DNA from: Astropecten irregularis
Lineage: Eukaryota > Echinodermata > Asteroidea > Paxillosida > Astropectinidae
NCBI GenBank assembly: GCA_963971285.1
Contig: OZ020257.1
Location: 15,886,602-15,950,601 of the forward strand
DNA: 64,000 nt
Direction of reading: 5' to 3'
Shown: positions 12,506 to 27,000 of the stretch, in pieces
How positions within the stretch are numbered: the stretch's first letter is position 1
Layout of the letters: every line of letters begins with the position of its first letter
Notes under the pieces: model-generated
What the model was told of the DNA's origin: nothing
Database searches by the model: none
What the model saw: the letters and a program-made list of their open reading frames with translations, nothing else
Position numbers and translations under genes: made by a program

Positions 12506-13850
12506 CCAGGGTATAATAACCCAATGTAATGTACACTAAGCATGTATATGATGTGTGAAACCAATACAAGGTTACATTAATCAGGACAAGAGATGAATGA
12601 GGTGGCATAGAAAACAAACGCAGGATGCACCGGACAGGAAATACGAGGTAACACAAGTATTTAGCACACTTCAAGCCAAACATAATCTTCCCCTTAGGAT
12701 GGTCGGTCTATTCGATCCCATAGCCTACTGGCTTAAGAAGAATCTTTCTCAAAGCCTGCTGCATGTAATATTGACTACCAGGGGCAGATCTAGCTTTCGG
12801 GAAACAGGGGAATTGAAAATCAAAAAGTGCAATTTCTATTAAATCAAGTCCTGATAAACTGCTGAGTCGCACTCATGCATAAGCCGGGCCTGACATAAAC
12901 GTGTAATGGCTTGTATGAATTTGGCCGGGCACGACCTCCCTTTTTCGTTTGCAAACAGAAGATTTTTTGTCGAGATTTTTCTCAAGGGCCAAGGAGTCCC
13001 CCTAATTAGACACATTATAGGAACCGTTTAGAAATTGACCTATTTTAAACTAAGCTAACAGCTTTGGAACATAATGTCCTGCGCGTGCGGCCGAGTAGCT
13101 CTTCGAAATAGGCAAGTTCCCCATACATGTAGGTAGCCATGCAAAATGGGCTAGCAAACAAATTATTGAAATTACTCGCAACTTACTAACGTATTAATCA
13201 AACTACAAAATCTTCAATCTTGGTTATCTGACGAATACAGTATTTTGGTTTTAATGTGTAAAATCAAACTGTACACATTTGATAACACTTATGCACTTAA
13301 ACGCAAAATTCGACGCATAATAAATATGTACAGCAGTGTCTCATTATTTAGTACAATTATGGCAAAGTGGAATAATTTACAATATGCCAGTGTTATCAAC
13401 TTTAGGAATGAACAAATTAGACCTGTCATATCATCACAGATCCCTCTTTACAATAAAGACATCTAAACAACAACAAAAACAAACTGAAACAAAAACTCTG
13501 AAGTTATGTATTTGGAAATGAAACAAACGAGTACAAATTGTTTTCTAAGAAGGAAGAGCCGATATAAATAACCCAAAACTGGAGAACAAATTTGTATTCT
13601 ATAGCCACTAACCAATTTTGTTAGTCAGTGAAAACTTTTTGAATATACATTAAATTTAGTATTTTTTTTTTATAACGGCGAATATTTCCTCTGTTTTCAA
13701 GACAAATGTGTACATGTACAGCCCATGGCACAATGAAAGTTTTTCGTGTGGTCAGTACATGTACAGTATTTGTATCATTGAAAGTTACAGTGAAATAAAC
13801 AGGATGAATCCAAATAATTGCTCCAATCTCATTTTAAATTAAACAAATAT

Positions 13851-14018
13851 GGGCGAATCACAGTAAAGTGTGCCTCCAAGAGTTTGCAATGCGTTGGCCA
13901 ATCACAATACACAGAATCGGTGGACTTTCCACGATGCGCATTGGGTTAAAACAAATTCTGTGCATTGTGATTGGCCAACACATTGCAAACTCTTGGAGAT
14001 GCACTATTGTGAATCACC
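13851..14018. mobile_element. Palindromic MITE-like element, family 1 copy 2
   Basis: Arm ccaagagtttgcaatgcgtt, followed by ggccaatcacaat, returns inverted at about 13960-14000. Same family as 1858-1995; the loop here is somewhat longer. Confidence 0.75.
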
Positions 14019-14251
14019 TTTATTGTTCGTTTGTATTTTTAGTGCTCTATTCTACACGTGAAATTAATAAATGAAATCAAATGACTTCAAAGTGATTGTA
14101 AAACCGCAGTCAATAATGTACAACGTCCAATTATTTTTCAAGTATTGCACGACCCTGCACAGCATATAAAACAGTCCCTAAATCTAACAACCTAACTACA
14201 ATACTGGGACACAGAGTATATCCAAGATTCAAACTTTAGACCTACTTCCAT

Positions 14252-14614
14252 TTAAAGGTAATATCATACTTTGGATTTTGTCAAAGAAATACAGATTCGT
14301 AGGCAAACATATCAAGGAAGATACAGTAAAAGTAATCTGTGAAAATTTCAGTCCCATACGGGGCCCACTTTTTGAGAAAACTTAGTGAAAAACGGCCACG
14401 GTATTTCTTAAGTCTTTTCTCTTTTATTTTTGATCTTTTAAAAGATCAAAAAGATTTTTGGTCGTTGTTTTACTCTTTTCTGGATAAATACATTTCAGGC
14501 GGAACATTTTAACGGTATGTTTCTACCACCACAATCTTCATACCCTGTAAGTTATACGTAAATCTGTGAACATTTCTGTTTTGGCTTCTTACCAAAGTAT
14601 GATACTACCTTTAA
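14252..14614 (+). mobile_element. Complete TTAA-flanked MITE, family 2
   Basis: TTAA then aggtaatatcatactttgg at the left, and ccaaagtatgatactacct then TTAA at the right. Length about 363 bases with no ORF. The TTAA duplication and the terminal inverted repeat suggest mobilisation by a piggyBac-type transposase. That is an inference from the duplication only. Confidence 0.8.
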
Positions 14615-15704
14615 TCTAACAAATAACCTAAAATTACATTAAGGCACACCACACAGAGTATATCCAGGAATCCAACTTTAGACCTACTTCCATTTCAATA
14701 CACCTGTGTATATTGCTTGGCAATGTATTCCTCTGATTTCTGCATTAGGACAACGGTCCTGTAGGCTTAAGCACCAAAATACACCAAAAATAAATCATTC
14801 TGTTTTTCACTTGTTAGGAAACCAACCTGAACCAAACTTTATAGAAAAAGGTTTTAGATTATAAGGATTAAAAAAAAATTAAAAATTCGGATAAATATTT
14901 TTGTTAGTTTTCAAGAAAAAAAATATTAGGATGCCACAAATTTGTCGCCCTAATTTAGTCTAATTTGGTCTGTTGCACCAACAGCTTTTTCTGTGAAAAT
15001 TGTCGCTCTATTGCAGAATTAAACAACCATTTTGGAGGCAAATTATTCTTATTTGCAGCAGAATTGCTAAAGTGTGATGGCTGTGGCTACAACGGGACTG
15101 CGTTGCTGGCATTCATGGGCGCCCTTTGGCTGCCAGCCGCATCAACCCATATAATGACCAAAGAGCACAGCCTGAAATTTTAAGTGAATGATTTTCGTTG
15201 AAGGAGGAAAACCGGAAAACCGAAAACCAAATTGGATGCATAGAGTTGGTAGTGGCACACACAAAACAAGTTCTCCTCTTTATATACCGGTAATATACAT
15301 GTATGACACGCTTCAAACAGTTTGCAAGGCCAGCTTTCAACACAGCACACTGAGGCTTGCTGCATACTCGTTTTCCATCTTCCTTTGGAACTTGACAATG
15401 GGGTGTTCCAGAATTTGTGTTGTCTTGAAAAGGACGCTGTTTATGTGTTCAATCTGCAATGTCTTATAAATCATGTTCATTTGCAGATGAAACATTGTTT
15501 CCAACAGACATCCAGACTCACACTCCTCAGGCTCAACGGACGGGTCAATCTCGTAAGGCAATAAACAAGCCCTCTCTCAAGTTGTGCCCTGGAAGGAAGT
15601 CAGAGAGGAAGAGGGGGCTATATCTCCCCCATCCCCCACCCTTAAAGGGTTTCGTTGGTTCCCAGATGACACAAACATCCTCTGGATCTCATGATGTCGT
15701 CGGA

Positions 15705-16960
15705 CTAGAAGGAGAACCTATCGTTCCACTCAGGTCTCTGTTTAGACTCGGCCGACTGTGTTCCCCTCTTCCTGGGCTGTCCGGTTGACGACGACGGTCG
15801 CTGATCAACCTAGACCCGATCAAAAACAGAAACGGAGAGTAATCAAAGTTCACTCAACCCAAATGGTGTTCTAAAGGTTTTCATTGATTCATATTGTTCT
15901 GGATTATTGATCTATTTCTTATTATTATTAAATTATTAATTTCTGTTTTGTTTTTGTTCTGCTTTTCCCGCATAAGAAATTGTAAGGACAACACTATTAG
16001 GGAAGCAAGGCCTGTTACCTTGACTGGCCAAAGATGTAATTAATTTGTCTGAGTGAAAGTAAACTAGGCTGACATGTATACAGAGAAATTTAAAATTTCA
16101 TTTAATTACAATTTTACTGTAAGGCCGAACATTTGTGTGGGTTTAAAGTTCAATGATAAAATTGATAAATCCAAACAAATATGGCTATGAAAAAAAACCT
16201 TTCATATGACAAACTGCACAAATCTTGATCAAAAACCTTAGAAATTTCAGCCAACTTTTCAGTAAGCTTTTATCATCTGAAACTCATACACTTTGCATAG
16301 GTCTATATATACTGTCTAGTGTTACCTTCACTGAGCTTACTGCTGTTACACTGTACACTGTATTTCTAACAAAAGTCTTGTTAGGACCCAATATTATGTC
16401 CACTGACATGACTCACTACATAACCTTGAAAAATCAACTTCAACAGTGCAGTGTGCATACACACTAGGCTCTTAAATAACAAGACTACAATACAGTATGT
16501 GCATACATACATGTCCATCAGCACTATGGGTCATCCTCTGCATTGAGTAGTTTGCACCACCTGGTTTAACATTCTTCCTTGTCTTTTGATGACCTCCTCT
16601 TCCAGGACTTCCAGCCTCTGCAGAATGAAAGATGCGACGCTGATTGACGGACAGGCCCTTCTTTGGATTGATGGGTGGTAAGGATGCACTGGTAGAAGCA
16701 TTCCCCCTTCTGCCCGTACCTCCGCCCGGAGACCCCTGTTTGTTCCCGTTTCGTTTGTCTCTGTCCTCTTGCTCTTGCCGTCTCAGCTCCTCTTTGAGTC
16801 GTCTGTTCAACGCCAGGGCGTCGTTGAGCAAGGAGGCTGTCTGTTCTTCCGTCAGCTCAACATGCTCTAACTCGCTGCATATGGACTCCACCTCGTCATC
16901 ATCAAAATGGTGTACAGGTGATGAAGGGTCAAGGGGTTCTTGAGCTGGGTGTGGATCCAT
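15705..16960 (-). CDS. Unrecognised small coiled-coil protein
   Basis: Two coding exons, 16511-16960 and 15705-15809, join in phase 0 (donor GTATGT, acceptor CTAG) to 184 aa. I do not recognise the family. What can be seen: an acidic start (DDDEVESICSELEHVELTEE); an amphipathic helix with ALALNRRLKEELRRQEQ at about 50-70 that would form a short coiled coil; a long Gly/Ser/Lys-rich middle with LPPINPKKGLSVNQRR; and a basic C-terminus ending PEWNDRFSF. If the first exon's donor were not used it would read on only 12 more codons. The gene lies head to head with CACTIN, 1.1 kb apart. The start chosen is the first ATG after an in-frame TTG. A further non-coding 5' exon is likely but not placed. 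Confidence 0.6.
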
Positions 16961-18056
16961 CTTGCTCTTCAATGCTGGGTTACATGTTCCTATGGATCAA
17001 AAATATTCAATCGGCTACTTTCATGTATACAGTAGATCTACTAAAGAGCGTGATCCAAATCCGTCCCTCACCTGCTCAGTCACGTGAGGGAAAGACATCA
17101 ATGCATTATTTAATTGCTTCACCAAAGATTTCTTGAATACTTATTGTCAGTAAAAAGACATGTGAATGTTTAGCCCCGACACCAGTGCAAGTTGGCCACA
17201 TGCAATTTTCAATTTGTCTATTTTGGGTTTTTTTTTTTTAAAGAAGATTTTAGGGCGTGAGGGATAGACATCTGTAAAAATGACTACATGTATGTACCTT
17301 CACCTGAGTCTATGGATTTGTTTTTATTGTTAAAACTTGGAAATATTTTCAACTTTGGTTAATTAAATAAATAGGGCCTAGTGTAAGAAATTTCTTTTAT
17401 ATTAAAAAAATATTGTCCTTTCTTAGTGAAAAGAAGTAATTTTTAAGGGTGTTGAAGGAATTTTAATTTATGTTTTTGAATGTTACCTAATTTTGGATCA
17501 CGCTCAAAATGCAAACCTTAACTTCACTTAAAGCACTTGGGTCTTAACACTGGATATAGGCCCTACAAAGTACAATGTAAGTAAGTGTACTAAAACTAAA
17601 AGTAGAAACGGTACTAGTGTAGCGTTTCATTTAATAGGCCTAATACAACAAAACAATGCGTTCGTTGTATTCACGAAGACATGGTGTTTTAATCCACTTA
17701 TCAATAAACTAATGGAATTAAATCTAGATCGCTAAACTTACATCGTGAATTATGACCGTTCACGTACAGTACGTTTGTCCGCGTCCTTCCCTTCGCAACA
17801 ACAACTTGAAATTTAAACGTTGCCCTATTGACATTGTGTTTTCAGGCTACCAGACCTGGTAAATCTGACTATTCCTGTGTCTAATTCACAGGTAGACGTC
17901 AGGGAATCTTCCAATAAGAGAACCAGACTACATCGTGCTGGCTGAATGCGCATTTCTTTTTGTAATTTTGTGCGTAATAAAAACGATTCAAGTTCACAAT
18001 CACAGCCATAAAGAGGACCATCGTTGGGATCTAGTTGTGCATAACTGCCATTAGAC
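16961..18056. promoter_or_regulatory. Shared upstream interval of the small coiled-coil gene and CACTIN
   Basis: The two start codons face away from each other across 1,096 bases with no exon between them, so any promoter elements are probably shared or overlapping. A TAGGCC-type cluster lies at 17565-17640. I see no clear TATA box for either gene. Confidence 0.45.
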
Positions 18057-21000
18057 ATGGGAGGATCGAATAAAAGAAAGAGGGAATCCCGATCCAGATC
18101 GAGAGAAAGACGGAGAGATCGGTATAAAGGCCGGAAAAGACACGGGTAAAAACACTGACTGGCACTACTGTGGCATGGCAGTGACATGCACACTATGCAC
18201 ATCTCAATGCCTTGACATTTTTGGTTCACTTTTTCTACAGTTGTGTAAATTTTATTAGCCTTAGGTCCCCTAAGGCCTAGGCTATGTCACTGTGTAAAAA
18301 ACAACAAACATTTGAATTAGGGGTAGGTGCCAGATGAACGATAGATTTAGTCCTGATTAATGATAATGTGGCGATTGTATTTGTAATTAAGTTCGGGACC
18401 CTCCTGTGCATGCTGTGTGTTTTAATCATTGTCATTATGCACAGCAACAGAACGTATTCACAGTCGTTCCGGCATATGAGAAAAACGAAGGAGGGTCCCG
18501 AAGGACCCAAACTTTACAATTGCCGATAATGTCGTATTTTGGATGGTGGCAGTCGAGATCAGACATCTTGTTTTCAGGCAAAGGGTGCTGATCATGAACG
18601 AGAATTGTTTTTGCAATGCAAATTTAATTTGAAATTAGTTGCTAATTACATCATGGCATGAAATTTTGCTTGGATAACAGCAGCAGATGAATCTGTTATT
18701 GGCTCAGTCAGTATAAGCTACAACATAATGTTTATTTAGCCTACTGAATGAAAATTTTGCTGGCTTGGACTTAATAATTGACGGCATGCTGATATTTTCT
18801 TTCTTTGAATTTGCAGATCAAGCTCTGAATCATACAGTAGTGATGACAGCAGCGACAGACGTCAACGTCACGCAAGGAAAAGATCGCGATCCGTGTCGCG
18901 CTCCAGATCGCGCTCCAGGTCAAGGTCTGAACACCGGGAAAGACGTCATAAGCACAAGCGCAGACAAAGATCCCATTCTCAGTCCAGATCCCCGGATCGT
19001 CAGAGGAAAGACAAGAGACAGGACAGAGAAGCCGAGGAGCCAAGACTCGTACCGCTGACAAAAGAAGAGAAAAAGTGAGAGTCTGTTCTCTAATAGCGCC
19101 CTCTAGTGGCCAGGATACTTGCTACAGGTGCAAGTTCTATTTGCCACTGGTGGAGCTAGTCAAGTAGTCATTCGTGTGATCTGTACTTGTGTGGTTTCCT
19201 GATTTCATGTGTCTCGGTTTGCGGTCCTTCTTTAAAAGCTCCTTAACTGTGTTTCCTTGTTTCGCTTAAACTCCTATATAACAACGGGAATTTGTTTATT
19301 ATTTAATCCCCTAGGCAACAGAAAGAGCTGCTGAAAATGACGGAGACTGTTGAGCAGAAGCGAGCACGGAGATTGGGCAAGAAACTGGCTAAAGATCGCA
19401 AACGCAAGGAGGAGATGGGCTGGGACGAGGAAATGATGGTATTCAATCATTTAGTCATATTTAATCTATGGCCACTTCATTGGATACACCTTCCTTGTAT
19501 TTGAACTGTATGACCATAACACGCATTTGTCATCTAAGGATCCATTCAGTCCATGTTGTGACATATTAATATTTATTCCGTCTTTTCAACTTGTTTTTTA
19601 AACCAGGGATACACCAATGCTGACAACCCCTTTGGGGATCCCAATCTGCTCGATACCTTCGTCTGGCACAAAGTAAGTCAATGAAATCTTCATCTGAGTC
19701 TCTGTTTGCATTGATCTAGAGCCACTGTTTGCCCTCAATTATCTGCATTATGCTTTTGCTGACCACTCTGAAATAAGACCACTGCTAAATGTACACCCTG
19801 GAAGTGGCATGATAACTGTAACTTAACTTGTGGCAACTTGTTACCTAGTGGGACTTAATACCGGAATATTATCATCAAGAAACCACAAGGGGAAACAAAC
19901 TGGATTTGAAGTCATTGAAAAGTGAACAAAAACAAATTGACATGAACGGAATTCGAACCAGTGACCTACCAGTACGGTTTTCCGGAGGTCACTGGTTCGA
20001 ATCCCGCTCCAGTCAATTTTTCTTTGTTAAATTTTCAATGACTTAATTCCGGAGTGTGAGAGTTTCTATCTTTGGTCCTGCTATCGTGTTGAATTAACAG
20101 CATTTGTGGTATAATTTGCTTGAACTTTGAAGAAAAATGACTCTACTGGACTCGGAAACCTCGAGCACGAGCACCTGAAAGGGATGATGAAGAGCAAGCA
20201 AGTTGAAAACAGGGTAAGCAAGTTTGAACTTAAAAACAAACAAAACACCAAAAGACCAGAAATTGTAAAGTTATAATTGCATGTTCGTTAATAAGACAGT
20301 GTTATAATTCAAGCTCATACATGTCACATGGGCATTATCAAACTGTGATGATTGGTTTTTATTTATTCACCGGTATTTAGCTGGAACTGCAAAAAGTGAA
20401 GCAGAGGAGAATTGAGAGGGAGAAGGAGAGAGAGCAAAGGGAAAAGGAACTGGTAAGAACATAATATGTACATGTATTAGATTAGTTTATGTTGCATCTG
20501 TCTAGATGGTAAGTTGTTTACTGGTTTAAAGGTAATATCATACTTTGGTTTTTATCAAAGAAATACAGATTCATGGGCAAAAATATCAAGACAGATAAAG
20601 TAACAGTCATCTGTGAAAATTTCAGTCCCATACGGTGCCCACTTTTTGAGAAAACAGTAAAAAAAACAGCCACAAGTCTTTTCTCTTTTATTTTTGATCT
20701 TTTAAAAGATCAAAAAGATTTTTGGTCGTTGTTTTACTAATTTCTAGATAAATACATTGATTTCAGGGAGCAACATTTTAACGGTAGGTTTCTACTAGCA
20801 TCATCTTCATACCCTGTAAGTTATACGTAAATCTGTGAACATTTCTGTTTCTGTCTCTTACCAAAGTATGATACAACCTTTAATTACCGGTAAACGAAAC
20901 CAGCTCATTATTGCCACTTCTAACCTGGTTACTACCAGTTTGCCGTACTACCATACCAGTTTATCCAATTAAAGGAGAAGGCTGTTTTCATATTGTAATT

Positions 21001-24000
21001 GCTCGTGTTATTATCAGTAAATATAGTATGGCAACTAGTTGGCTTACTCATAATGCTTGCTTTATCAGGTAACTAGTAATGGTAATACAGGTTGTAACTA
21101 GTACTGGTAATACAGGTTGTATCTAGTAACTAGTACTGGTAACACCAGTTTTATCCGGTAACTGGTCCTGGTAACACTGGTTTTATCTGGTAACTACCGA
21201 CTACTGCTAGCAAAGCTGGTTTTGTTTTAGCAAGTAGCACTGCATACTGGTAAAGTTGGTTTGATTTGTCAATTAGTGATAAGGTGGCCAGTTCTGCAAC
21301 AACTTGTAACCAGTAACCAGTCTTTCCAGGGGGTTGTACCTCGGAATTAATCCCAGTGAAACTCTTTTCGTATTTTCAGGAGGAACTGCAAAGAATGAGA
21401 GAAGCCGAATCATTCAAAGAATGGGAAAAACAAGAGGACAGTGTAAGTGGGTTAAACATGACACAATTCTCAAATTTCAGAAATAATAAGATTGTTAATT
21501 GAATCAACTTGAATTTTTATAAAAAGTGTGATTTTTAAAAATGTATTTTTTGGCACTCTGTGCTGTACCATTTTGTGAAATAAAAAGATGTGTAGAAGGA
21601 AATTGTGCAATTACTACTTAATACACAATTGCGATCTTGCAGTTTGCGATGTTTGGATAAATTGAGTGTGATTTTGAATATCGGATTCTCAAATAATTTG
21701 TCCGGTATTTTTCCCGCTTTTAGTTCCATTTGCATCAGGCCAAGCTGAGATCCAAGATACGAATCCAAGATGGCCGAGGTGAGTGCACTTTTCCCCATTG
21801 AAGACTGGCAAAATCTAGAAATAGTGAATTTCATATAATACCTGTGATATTGTGTGATATTGAGAGTGTTGATTTATTCTAAAGTATTAACTATCTAAGG
21901 CCACGTAACAGCTTTGCAAACAGTTACGGTAACATGGGTAATGTCCAACGAAAGTACATCCATCATGTTGTAGTAGCAACACAAATTGAAACTACACCAT
22001 AGGTCTTAGGTTCATTTCGGTTTTGATATCAAATGTCTTAATTTGGGGCAGAATCTCTCGTCAAATGTTGTTTTGCTAGGCTGTGATTAATCCTCGGATC
22101 AGCTGATTTCCTTTTTTTTTCACTTCATTCCTATGCTATTGAACATGTTGAGAAGTGAAAAACACTGTACAAAGTATGGTATAGATTGGAATTGCCTCGC
22201 TTTTCTGTCAAGTTCAAGTTGCATGGCTGTAACCCCCGGATTACCGTACCATTGTGGATTATGTTGGCTGTGGTTTGTCCAAGGGTTGATTGCATTTGGC
22301 AGCCGGCCCCCTAATGTGGGTTCCTGACTTCCGTGTATGTCCGGTAGCTTTGTGACTGTCATTACTCTTTGTTTTATTTTCAGCCAAGCCCATTGACTTA
22401 CTGGCCCAGTATGTGACAGCCGGAGCAGACGATGACCTGTCTGTTGAGATGCAAGAACCGTACAATGTACTCCGGGTAAGTTGCAGAAGAAAATCCCTTG
22501 ATCTTTTAAAAACTTCATACCTCTTTCAAAGTTTTGTTGTTTTTTTCCAATTATTGCAAAGAGTAACAAGTTCTTGTGATAAGGTCTTTAAACGTTTTAT
22601 TATTCCCTTGAAAATGTTCCAGATAGCTCTTATACCAATGACTTGTTTTGAATTCTGTTGGAAGTGTGCAGTGAGAGTATATGAGAAACGCATTGTTGGA
22701 CGGTTTGCTCTAAAACTTATAGGCACAAAATCCCAATGGCCAGCTATCCGGGAAAAGGGGGTTTACAAAATGGAGTCTCAGGCTCCGGCTCCGGCTCCAT
22801 TTCATGCATCCATACTAAAATAATCAAAATAGAGACTTTTGGCTGCGGGTTGGATGTAGATTGGTTTGAAAATGAGGAAAACAGAGCTTCAGCTTCAATG
22901 AAAAACCACAACGTATATTTTTAGCACATGAATGATAGCCAGAGCCAGAGCCTAAACCGAGGTTTCGTAAAGATCCTATAAGTTGTTTGTCACTCCTGAA
23001 GCAAGCCCAACCTCACTCCTGGGGTAATGTAGAATCGGTGGTCAGTTAGTACCACGAGGTTCCCTCTGACCTTGTTCCTTGCACGTCTTCTCTATCCAGG
23101 GTCTGACCATATCCGACCTGGAGGATCTGCTGGAGGACATCATAGTGTACAAAGAGCTGGAGAATGACAGCAACCTGGAGTTCTGGAAGGATATGACGGT
23201 CATCGCGGAGGATGAACTAGCAAAGCTCAAGAAAATCACTCCGGAGGGCCAAGGTAAAGAATCCAATCCGCGAAGACTTGATGTCTCTTGACGTCATCAC
23301 AAATGTAGTACAAATCACTTTGAAGTAATGACTGAACAACATTCTAACGTTGAAATAGTGCTTCCGTAGAGGACTTTTTGTCTGGAGATTTTGTTGGTAT
23401 TTGAAAAAACTCTTTTCAGCGTTATTTTTTGTCTTCCAAAGATCAAAATTATTTTTTGGTCATTGGTTTTACTCTTTTCTGGATAATTACAGCATTTCCG
23501 GCAGAACTTTTTGAACGGTATGTTTCTACCATCACCATCTTTATACCCTGTAAGTTATAGGTAAATCTGTGAAGATTTCTGTTTTGATATGCTACTAAAG
23601 TATGATAGTATCTTTAAACAGCAGAATACTCTCTCTGTGTCTCTCACAGATGCTGCTGACCGACGGGAAGGGATTAACGCCTCCGTGAGCAGCGAGGTGG
23701 CAGGAGTGTTCCGAGGGAAGAAACACAGTCAGCTGCTGGCCCTGAAAGAGCAGATTATGCGCAGGATCAAGAGCGGCAGTGCCGGCGTGGACATAGGTGA
23801 GGCACGATCAAAAACATCCGCTTTCTCCTCTAGCTTCGGAGGAGAACTGTTGTTCTTCATTCATTCACTCAAATTGCAAGACCTGTATTTCCATAGACCT
23901 GTACCTTAACCCTAACCCTCAAGACAAGAGCTGTTTACCACACATCACCACAGTCTCCACAGGGGACTCTACAAACCAGGTGTAATGTGATGTTCAGGAT

Positions 24001-27000
24001 ACAAAACTTACCACAGAAAAAAATAATGTCTGGTAAATTGTAGTATGGAGATGGATTAAGGTTCAATTGTTTTTTTCCAGCTTTTACCTTGACCTGTCAC
24101 GATGTGAATCTCTTTCCTGCTTTCTAGTTATGACTAATCATTTTTAAAAGTGATGTCTAGCAATTCTTTCTCTTGCTTGGAATCACTCCATGTTTTTAAC
24201 GTGACAATTTGTGCTGCTGAAGTTGCAGCATCTTGGGTTTTATTCTCTTCAGTCTTCAGATAGAACTGAGCTTGACCAAGGGACATTGGACCTGGGTCAA
24301 GAACATATAGGGCCCGTTTGTTTAACGCAGAGGATCACGAATCCTGCTCATCCGGATCCTATTTTAGCGTACCCTGCATAAGATGTGGATCCCCAGATCT
24401 GGGATCCCGTGTGTTAAACAAACAGGCCCCATGTGACATGATGATGTCTAGATTTGATGAATATTTGTGCTTTGGAAGCCCATGTTTTTATACCATAACT
24501 GCAATTTACCCCAGACAACATCCAATCGTTGTCGCTGCCAAGATCTAAAAGTTAACGTATACACATTTTTCGCTTCTTACCCATTCCACACCCATGCACA
24601 GGTTACTGGGAGTCACTGCTTCAGCAGTTGAATGCCCACATGGCGAGAGCCCGCTTAAAGGAGCAGCATCAGGAAAAACTCAAGAGCAAACTGATGGCAC
24701 TCAGACAACAGGTGCAGTGGATATAGCTTGCTCCTTTAAATGATTCAAACTCACATATTGACCTAGTGTTGCTCATGATTAGAAACTCTTAGTTGTTAAA
24801 GGTTTCTTATGCCATGGTAGAGTTCAATGCTTGTTTGCCCTGAGAAGTCTGTCGATGACAGTCTATCCATTGTCCTCATTGATTTCTTATGAAGCAGCAA
24901 GGAGTGTCAAACGATCCCGGCGATGCCTCCCCAGAAGGCTCTCCCCAGAAGGCTCGTAACCCCAACGAGATCCAGCTCCAGTCCGATTCGGATGGTGAAG
25001 ACCACGAGATCCGGAAACGAGTCAAGAAGGAACCGGAGGAGCCAGGAACGAGCGGCGCGGGCGGGGACGGCCCAACAAGCCAGGCAGCCGATGGTGAGAC
25101 AGGCAAAGAGTAAGTCAGACACAAGTCTCTGCATCTGATTGTCGGTTCACGATGACCAACGGGGAGTAGAAGCTCTTTCTTGGCCTTGGAACCTCGAGGG
25201 TCCACCTTTTTTAATCCCACCAATCGCATTATGTGAGATTTGTGTAGTCAGTCCCGAGCTGACAACTCAATATTATACATCCTCCAAAAAGACTAAGGGA
25301 AGCCATTTTTGATTCTATATTTCATTCTTTATTCAGAACATCTTCAGGAATGAAGATCTTCAGGTCCGTTCTCTGTGGATAATGGGTGTTCGTTCCTCCC
25401 ACAAACCATGATTTCCTTGTCTTGGCAGGTATCTTGCCTCAAGTGGTGATTCAGTGGCAAGAAATGTTCCCTAATGCTTCTAAGATTCCTCAAGCACCTG
25501 ACAATTTCTCTGTTGCACTCTCCACAGACAGGAATCAGTCCTGACCCAAGCTGACCTAGAAGAAGAGTGCGTCTTGGAGTTTGAGAAGGGAGGGTACAGT
25601 CCGAAGCTGATCGAGACCAAGGCACTCCCACCGGAAGTCTTCATCTTTGACCCTGAGGAGGACAAGGTCAAACTCCAGCGAATACGACAGCAGCTGATTG
25701 CAACAGGAACTGTGGAGGTAGGTTTAATGGCTTGTGACTTTAGACTCAGCTCTTTATCTCTTTCTAGGGGCCTTTACGAAATGAGGCTTGAGGCTAGGAT
25801 TGGGATTTTGCCACCACCATTTTGTGTCATAAAAGCAACAAAGGGATTGAGATACATGACGAAGCTGGAGCCATTCTTCGGCTTCATCATGTGGCCCAAT
25901 CCTTTTCGTTTTGCGGGCCTCAAATTGGGGTATGGAAATAAGTCCCAAGCCTAGCCTCAAGCCAGATTTCATAAAGGTCCTAGGATGTCTCCCCTAATAA
26001 GCTTCCAAATAAGATAATCTGCCGACACCATTTAATCAAAACATTTTCTCCAAATAATAAATTATTCTTTCCATTTTTCAAAAATGATAAGTTTTTCTTC
26101 AATGATCCTCAGTTTAGGTGCTTTTTTTTTTCGGTTTTCTTCAACCTATTTATGTTCAGCAATGATAATGTATAAAAATCAATAAATTGTTGACTGATTT
26201 CCTTAATGTCCACAGAACACGGTGGAATCGGAGTTCATCAAGAAGGCTCGGGCGGGGATGGACTCGGACGAAGCAACGTTTGCCGTGGAGGTGGACGTCC
26301 AGAATAAACCCTACCTGTGGTCAGACAAGTACCGTCCTCGCAAGCCACGCTTTTTCAACCGAGTCCACACGGTAAGTGAATCCAGGAAATGAATAGGTTT
26401 TTTTTTATAAAAATGATTTTCTTGGATAAAAACTTAAAGGCATTGTCGTCATATTTCCTTGGTTCACCCCATCATAATCTCTTAAAGGTGCAAACTGTAC
26501 AAAGTATTTTTCAAAAATGGGCAGTGCCAGATGCCTTCTTTTGTGTCAGTCATAATCTAGTTAGATTACATTGAGTCTTTCATTCAGTTTCTTTGAACGA
26601 CTTCCTCTTGATTTTCTTCTTTTGCTGATCGAATGATTCTTGTTTTTTTATATTTCAGGGTTTTGAGTGGAACAAGTACAACCAGACACATTATGACATG
26701 GACAACCCACCGCCCAAAGTGGTCCAAGGCTACAAGTTCAATGTAAGTAGGAATCAACTTAAGTTTAAGTTGTGTTACAATTATAATCTTTTGAGTAGCA
26801 CTGTTATGTTCTGAATGTATCGTTTTCTTTTTCCTTGATAGATTTTTTGTTCATTAAATCAATTTTAAAACGTTAATACTTTTAGACAATCCTTGAAGGT
26901 CTTACAGTTATCAATTTCATTTGTTTTCCATCCCACATTTTGAAAAAGGTTGAATCGTTCTGATGCATTGTGCTTCTGTTTGTGTTACAGATATTCTTCC

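Larger units (their letters stand above)
10531..15704. other. Gene-poor interval with duplications and foldback elements
   Basis: I find no exon with domain or splice support. The interval contains the upstream side of collagen-like gene B, a 685-bp tandem duplication (10.9-12.3 kb), a GC-rich foldback element (12.28-12.51 kb), a family-1 palindrome (13.85-14.02 kb) and a complete family-2 element (14.25-14.61 kb). The ORFs around 15.0-15.5 kb are short and overlap on both strands without recognisable content. Confidence 0.55.

Noticed and set aside
19984-20025. A functional tRNA gene
   Set aside because: Only B-box-like text is present. No acceptor stem, anticodon arm or correctly spaced A box can be folded.
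23906-23922. CCCTAACCCT-like telomeric sequence
   Set aside because: Only about two units inside a CACTIN intron; chance or a trivial interstitial repeat.
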